Made by a program: the position numbers and the translations under genes. A DNA stretch of 64,000 nucleotides from NCBI GenBank assembly GCA_020740775.1, contig JAHEWK010000015.1, positions 434,001 to 498,000 on the forward strand, in the 5' to 3' direction. The first letter of the stretch is position 1; each line of letters starts with the position of its first letter. The notes under the pieces were generated by a model. That model saw only the letters and a program-made list of their open reading frames with translations, ran no database searches and had not been told where the DNA came from. Shown here one piece after another: positions 58,733 through 64,000 of the stretch. The DNA comes from Ilyonectria destructans (lineage: Eukaryota > Ascomycota > Sordariomycetes > Hypocreales > Nectriaceae).

Positions 58733-60920
58733 CTTTATAGACTTTATAAACTTTTACTGGAATTTTATCTTAGGATTTATATAAATTATATATCTATTAA
58801 TCTACTTAATATATACTAATATATAATTCCAGTAGGATAAAAAGAAGAATAAGATATTTAAGATACTAAAAGCTATCTTTATATTATATTCAGTTTTAAT
58901 TTAGTAGAATTTAAAGAAAAATATAACTATAGAGATAGACTATTTAGATATAGCTTTAAGTAGATATCTCTTATAATAGAAGAAGAATAATATTTTATAA
59001 TTTATTACCTACTATTTCTATTAATTAATACTAATATAGTATAACTATATAATTTATAATAAGAAGTTACTTATAGTAATAATATATCTAAAGGTATAAT
59101 TAATAGAACTTTAAAGTATAGCTATATTATTTACTATTTTAATAGACTATAAGAATCTAAAGTATTTTATCTAGCTAATAAAAATATTAAAATAATAAAT
59201 ATACTAAGTAGAAACTCTTTTAAAGTTTAATTATAGCCTTTAATACTATCTAAATATATAAATATAGTATTCTAATATCCTCTTTAAATATAAGTAGAAA
59301 AAAATAGAGTATAAATAGAGATTTAATTAGATAATATACTTAGTAAGAATATTACTTTTATAGGCTTACTTTAAGTCTATAGAAATTATAATATAAAAAG
59401 AATTAATAGGTAGATTACTATTTTCTAATAAATATTTATAATTACTTTAAAATTAAATATTAATTAATAATATAGCCTACTAATATTATTATATAGCTAT
59501 AAAATATAATAACTAGTAATTTCTACTTAAAGTATAGATATATAAGTAGATTATAGACTATACTTTTAATAAATAAGATATAATTATATTTTAAGGCAGA
59601 TTATAGTTATCTAATTAGAAATTACTTATAATAGCTATTATTTAATATATCTATAATTTAACTATATTAAAGTATCTAGAAGTAAAAATAACTTATAAAT
59701 TGCTAGTAAGATTATTCTACTGAAATAATATGTTATTACTTATTAAGTATTTTATTTAGAACTGCTTCTATATAGATTATTATAAGAATAAATAGTATTA
59801 ATAAGAACTTTTATAATTAATTCTAATTATAGATAGATACTAATTATAAATCTCTATTAACTTTATAGTAAATCTTTCTATCTATAAAAAAAAGAAGCCT
59901 TAATATTTTATAGTAATTACTAACTGCCTCTTTAAATATATATAGCTAAAAGTAATATTATTAATAAATATAGAGGTATATATAAAATACTTTAAGGAGT
60001 ATTAATAGTATTTCTATAGCTTTTTTAATTAAATTATTACTAACTATAAGTTAAATTAATTAAAGAGATTTTAAATAATACTTTATAAATTAATTAAGAT
60101 TAAATAGTTACTATCTATAGTATATTACCCTTAAATAAATAGAAGTATAAAATAAGCTAATTAAAAGATTTAAATAGTATTTTAAATAGTTATTATCTTT
60201 AATTAATATAATTAGAAATATTATCTACTAGTAGTTTAATTAGTATTAAATAATTAAAACTTAATAGTAACTAAAAATAGTTTAAATTAGCTTTTAAATA
60301 GATATAATATAGAGTTAATTTAGCTTATATAGATACTAACTACTAATATAATATTACTAAAAAGATATATAGTTATATTTTTAAACTATTTATATTAAGA
60401 TTAGAAATTAATATAGATAGTAATTATCTTTAAGTAGCAATAATAAATAGAGAAAATAAATAAATCTTAATATTTAGTAGAGAGATTTATAAAAGGAGAT
60501 TATATCTAGCTAAATCTATATAATATTAAAATAAATTAATCTAGCTATAAATTTAATTAGATATTAATAAAGTATATAGTTATAAATATATTAATACTAC
60601 TAATAATAATACTAAATATTCTAAAGGATATTTACTTTATATTCTATATAGATTTAATAAAATAGGCTGCTACTAATTTATTATTAAGCTAGAAACTTTC
60701 TAACTATAAATTAAACTTAATTTAAATTCTATTAAATAATAATAGCTCTTTAAATTTAAAGTATAAAATTAAAAAGATTCTTACTATAAAAAATATATAG
60801 AGGTAGAGATAATAATAGATATTAATAAAATAAAAAGAATATAATAATTTAATATAAAAGCTACTAAAGAGTATTTAAAATATAATAATATTAAATAACT
60901 ATAAAAAGAAGTAGGGAGAT
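58733..60920 (+). mobile_element. old Ty3/gypsy element A, right part (RNase H, integrase)
   Basis: The pol frame of A resumes immediately after element B: DFINFYWNFILGFI (58,745-58,785) completes the SFLGFANFY motif cut at 49,806. RNase H follows (IEIDYLDIALSRYL near 58,930-58,980, then LIDYKNLKYF near 59,135-59,170). An integrase C-terminal part lies at about 59,850-60,320 (YYPQINRSIKQANQ, then QLVLNNQNLIVTKNS). A purine tract at 60,903-60,920 may mark the 3' LTR. Mutation is near saturation. Confidence 0.7.
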
Positions 60921-63900
60921 ATATATATAGAAAATAGCCTAATATATATTAGGGTATAAAATAGGGAAATTTTAACTAATAATATTCCTAAAGAAGATAT
61001 ACTAACTATTTAATTATAATACTAAAAAGAGTATAATTAGTAATATTTATATTACTTATTAAGATACTTTTAGCTATTAATAAAGTAGTAAGTTAATTTT
61101 ATAATAAAACTATTTATATTTAAAAAGTTACTATTATTATCTATATTAAAAGTAATTTACCTACTTTAAAATAAAATTTCCTTATATTTATTATTCTTTT
61201 TCTTATTAACTTAAGAAGTATAGATAGAGGCAGTATAATTATAGAATAATTAAGTTATAAAGATATATTTAAGTAGGCTATTTATTATAGTAAGCTTAAT
61301 TAGTATTATATTAAATTAAATATTACTATATAAAGATAAATTAATAAAAGAATAAAAAATAAAAAAGAGAAAATAAGCTATAACTTACTCTCTAGTTATA
61401 TAGCTATATTATAATATCTACTAGCTGGTAGTTATATTACTATATAATCTAAATAAATTACTTAGTATATTACTAAAGTTACTATTATAAGATATAAATA
61501 AAAATACTCCTACTATAAATAAAAGTAAAAAGCAGACTAATAAAAATAAAAAACTAAAAGTTAATATTAAAAGAAAAGCTCTATAGAATAAAAAGTAATT
61601 TATAAATAGAGTATATAGTAATAAGTAATATAGTAATAAAAATAAGAATATTATTTTAAGCCTAAATAATATTATAAAACTTTAGAGTAAAAATAGACTT
61701 ATATTTAATATTACTACTACTATATATATTTATTTATTTATTTAGTATATACTATTTTATCTATATTTAGGCCTATAGAATTCCTTCTTATTAAATTAAT
61801 AAGAAAAAACCTAAAAGCTATTTCTAGCTTTAAAATAAAAATCTTACTGCAGTTTTACTTTACTACCCCTAAGAGCTACTTATTATTATTAGGTCTATAT
61901 TAGTAATTTTATTATTAGTTTTATTTAGAGTTATATATATATAAATTACCCTCTATCTAGCTTAATACCTTTAGGTTATAGAGGTACTATTAAAAGGGTC
62001 TTCTTAAAGTTATAGCAGCTAGAGCTAGATTTCTATCTTTCTTCTATTACTTAGTAGGCTATATAGTAGCCCTCTAGCTACTGCTAGCTATATTAAGCTG
62101 GCTTCTTCTTTTTTTAGGCTACCCTTATAGTTATATAACTATTATATACTAACTGATATTAAGTTATATCTGGATATTGAGTCTATATTAGTAATTATTT
62201 AATACTCTAGCCCTACTATCTCCAGCTAGAGTGAGCTATATAGTACTATAGAGCTAGCTCTATAGTATTCTATTAGTATTTATTCTTACTTACTTCTTAC
62301 TTTTTAATTAGATATTTAATTACTTTTTTTATATTCTTTTTCTTATAGATTTTAGGTTAGAGCTTTTAGGTCTACTTAAGGCTCTTTCTCTAGCTCTATA
62401 AAGAGCTTTTTTTTTCTTCTATTTTTTCTTTTTCTTCTTTTTCTTTTATTATTACTCTTATTACTACTCCTACTACTATTATTCTTATATATCTTCTTTA
62501 TTTTACTATATATTCTTAGTAATATTACTTAAATCTTACTAATAATTATTTAATTTCTATCTATCTATTTTATTATCTACTTAATTTTACTTATTTCTAT
62601 AGTTTTCTGCTATTACTACTTTATTATCTCTATAATTTTATTTTAATTTCTACTATTATATCTTATTAGTTTACTGCCTAAAAGAAGGCTGCTACTACTA
62701 CTTATATTAATACTTAGTAGGCTAAAAAGGCTATTTAGTATATTGCTACTAAGGCTACTTAAAGTCCTACTAGTAATAATAGCTTTAAGAAGGCTATTAT
62801 TCTAGCTTCTCTCTTTAAGTCTATCTCTCTTTATAAAGTATTTAAGATTTTTAATTTTAAGATAGTCTTTTTTTATTCCTACTATAGTATCTATACTAAT
62901 TCTATTTTAAAAGGTTAAAGGTTACTACTCTATCTCTTATTTCTATTATATTCAGTTTATATTAATCTATATCTTATTTAGGCGTTTTTATTTTATCTAT
63001 AGTATATTCTTTCTATAGTATTACTATAGTAATTAACTAATAGCTAATTTTTCTTTAAATTCTAATAAATATTATACCTACTATATAAAAAGTAAGTATA
63101 CTTATATTTAAGTAGGTTTTTTCTATAATACCTCTATAGTTATCCTTCTAATCTTTTTTAGTCTATTAATATATCTACTAAATTTATAATTCCTACTAAA
63201 TATCTATTTTTTACTTCCCTTTAGTAGTACTATACTTTAGTTTTTACCTTTAGGCCTATTTCTTATATAGATATCTCTATAGCTTTATTTTAACCTCTAC
63301 TAATTTAATTATAGCCTAAAAATCTAATAAAGATTAATAAGATCTTTAGTTACTATAATTAGTATATAATTACTACTTATAGTAGTATCTAAAAGAAGAA
63401 TATATCTGCTACTAAATTAGCTCTAGCTAGCCTTAATAATAGCTTTATAGCTATTAAGATTAACTATCTTCTCTATTAATTTATTATTCTTATTAAGATT
63501 TAAATAGTTACTATTAATATTAATATTTCTAAGAATCTTAATAATAGTAAGAGTATTATTAGTATTTAGATACTTTTATAATATTACTATAGTATCTTTT
63601 AAAGTATTAAGTAATCTTTACTCTAAAAGTCTAATTAATTTAAAAGGTTAAATAGTATCTATAGATTTTTATTTATAATATTAAAACTATATTAATTTAA
63701 TAGTTTTAGTAGTTAGCCTTAAATCTTTATTATAAATTTACTATAGCTTCTACTTTTTTTCTTATATTCTACTATACCTAAAGTATTACTATTAGCTTAA
63801 ATTATATTAATCTTATTATTCTACTATATTACTATATTACTATAGCTATTATATATTTATTGCTAAAATATTACTCTATATTTCTATAGTCTTTTAGCTT

Positions 63901-64000
63901 TAATTTAAATAGACTATTTCTATTAAAAAAACTGCAATTTATAAATATATATTTAACTATTTACTTACTATATCTATAGAGGCAGTATAATAATATTACT
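60921..64000. repeat. AT-rich relics, unresolved
   Basis: Probably the 3' LTR of A followed by other old elements. Near 62,640-63,560 a gag- or ORF1-like composition (ordered Lys/Thr-rich codons after reversal of C-to-T) can be suspected but not assigned. A pyrimidine-rich run lies at 62,400-62,490. The motif atagaggcagtataat occurs at about 61,222 and again at about 63,975, so a long repeat may continue past the window. Confidence 0.4.

Larger units (their letters stand above)
44570..64000. repeat. AT-rich, RIP-like retrotransposon compartment
   Basis: The sequence is overwhelmingly A/T with abundant TpA and scarce CpA/TpG. It has practically no long ATG-started frames, although reverse-transcriptase and integrase codons can still be traced. 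This is the expected product of repeat-induced point mutation (C to T at CpA on both strands). The exception is a GC-rich island at 49,998-50,439. The nested elements are listed separately. Confidence 0.85.

Overview
The window is nuclear DNA of a filamentous ascomycete (Pezizomycotina); I cannot place it more exactly. The evidence is genes split by short introns (about 46-88 nt, mostly GT..TAG/CAG with CTAAC/CTGAC-like branch sites), Kex2-like KR sites in secreted proteins, fungal families (Pth11/rhodopsin-like, purine nucleoside permease, extracellular intradiol dioxygenase, HeLo/DUF7580-type proteins) and a long AT-rich tract that looks like repeat-induced point mutation (RIP) of retrotransposons.

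Layout: (1) 1-44,550 is a normal-composition, gene-sparse arm. In order: a two-period minisatellite (250-555); an MDR oxidoreductase (1975-3105, +); a small secreted hydrophobic protein (3916-4696, -); an extracellular intradiol dioxygenase (8200-9458, -); a rhodopsin-like 7-TM protein (14350-15696, -); a probable 185-bp MITE (16677-16861); a secreted tyrosinase (18193-19523, +); a decayed Na+/H+ exchanger pseudogene (about 21,700-22,700, +); a metallo-beta-lactamase/RNase Z-like protein (23288-24259, +); an L-amino-acid oxidase-like flavoenzyme (24633-26967, -); a purine nucleoside permease (29716-31003, +) and an unrecognised cysteine-rich secreted protein (32141-33245, +). Then comes a block that looks like self-recognition or immunity hardware: a HeLo/DUF7580-like protein (33471-35360, -) diverging from a large C2H2-finger/coiled-coil protein (35655-39144, +), a peroxisomal 4-coumarate:CoA-ligase-like enzyme ending in SKL (39565-41435, -) and a second HeLo/DUF7580-like gene with one in-frame stop (42245-43975, -).

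(2) From about 44,570 to the end the DNA switches abruptly to AT-rich, almost ORF-free sequence. I read a three-level nest there. An old, heavily mutated Ty3/gypsy element (A) is interrupted inside its pol gene by a younger full-length gypsy chromovirus-like element (B, 49,807-58,732, two 411-bp LTRs, target duplication CTTTA). The 5' LTR of B is itself interrupted by a GC-rich, nearly unmutated 442-bp solo LTR (49,998-50,439, target duplication ATATT). The three layers show graded C-to-T/G-to-A decay and act as an internal clock. The solo LTR shares its 3' half with B but has an unrelated 5' half (U3).

The genes do not form one obvious pathway. Tyrosinase, intradiol dioxygenase and the CoA ligase all act on phenolic compounds but are not adjacent. 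The most suggestive local unit is 33.4-44.0 kb, where two paralogous HeLo/DUF7580-like genes flank a C2H2/coiled-coil gene whose C-terminus is cut by two stops of RIP type (CpA to TpA), right beside the RIP compartment. Exon joins were worked out by eye from splice signals plus reading-frame arithmetic and family motifs, without transcript data.
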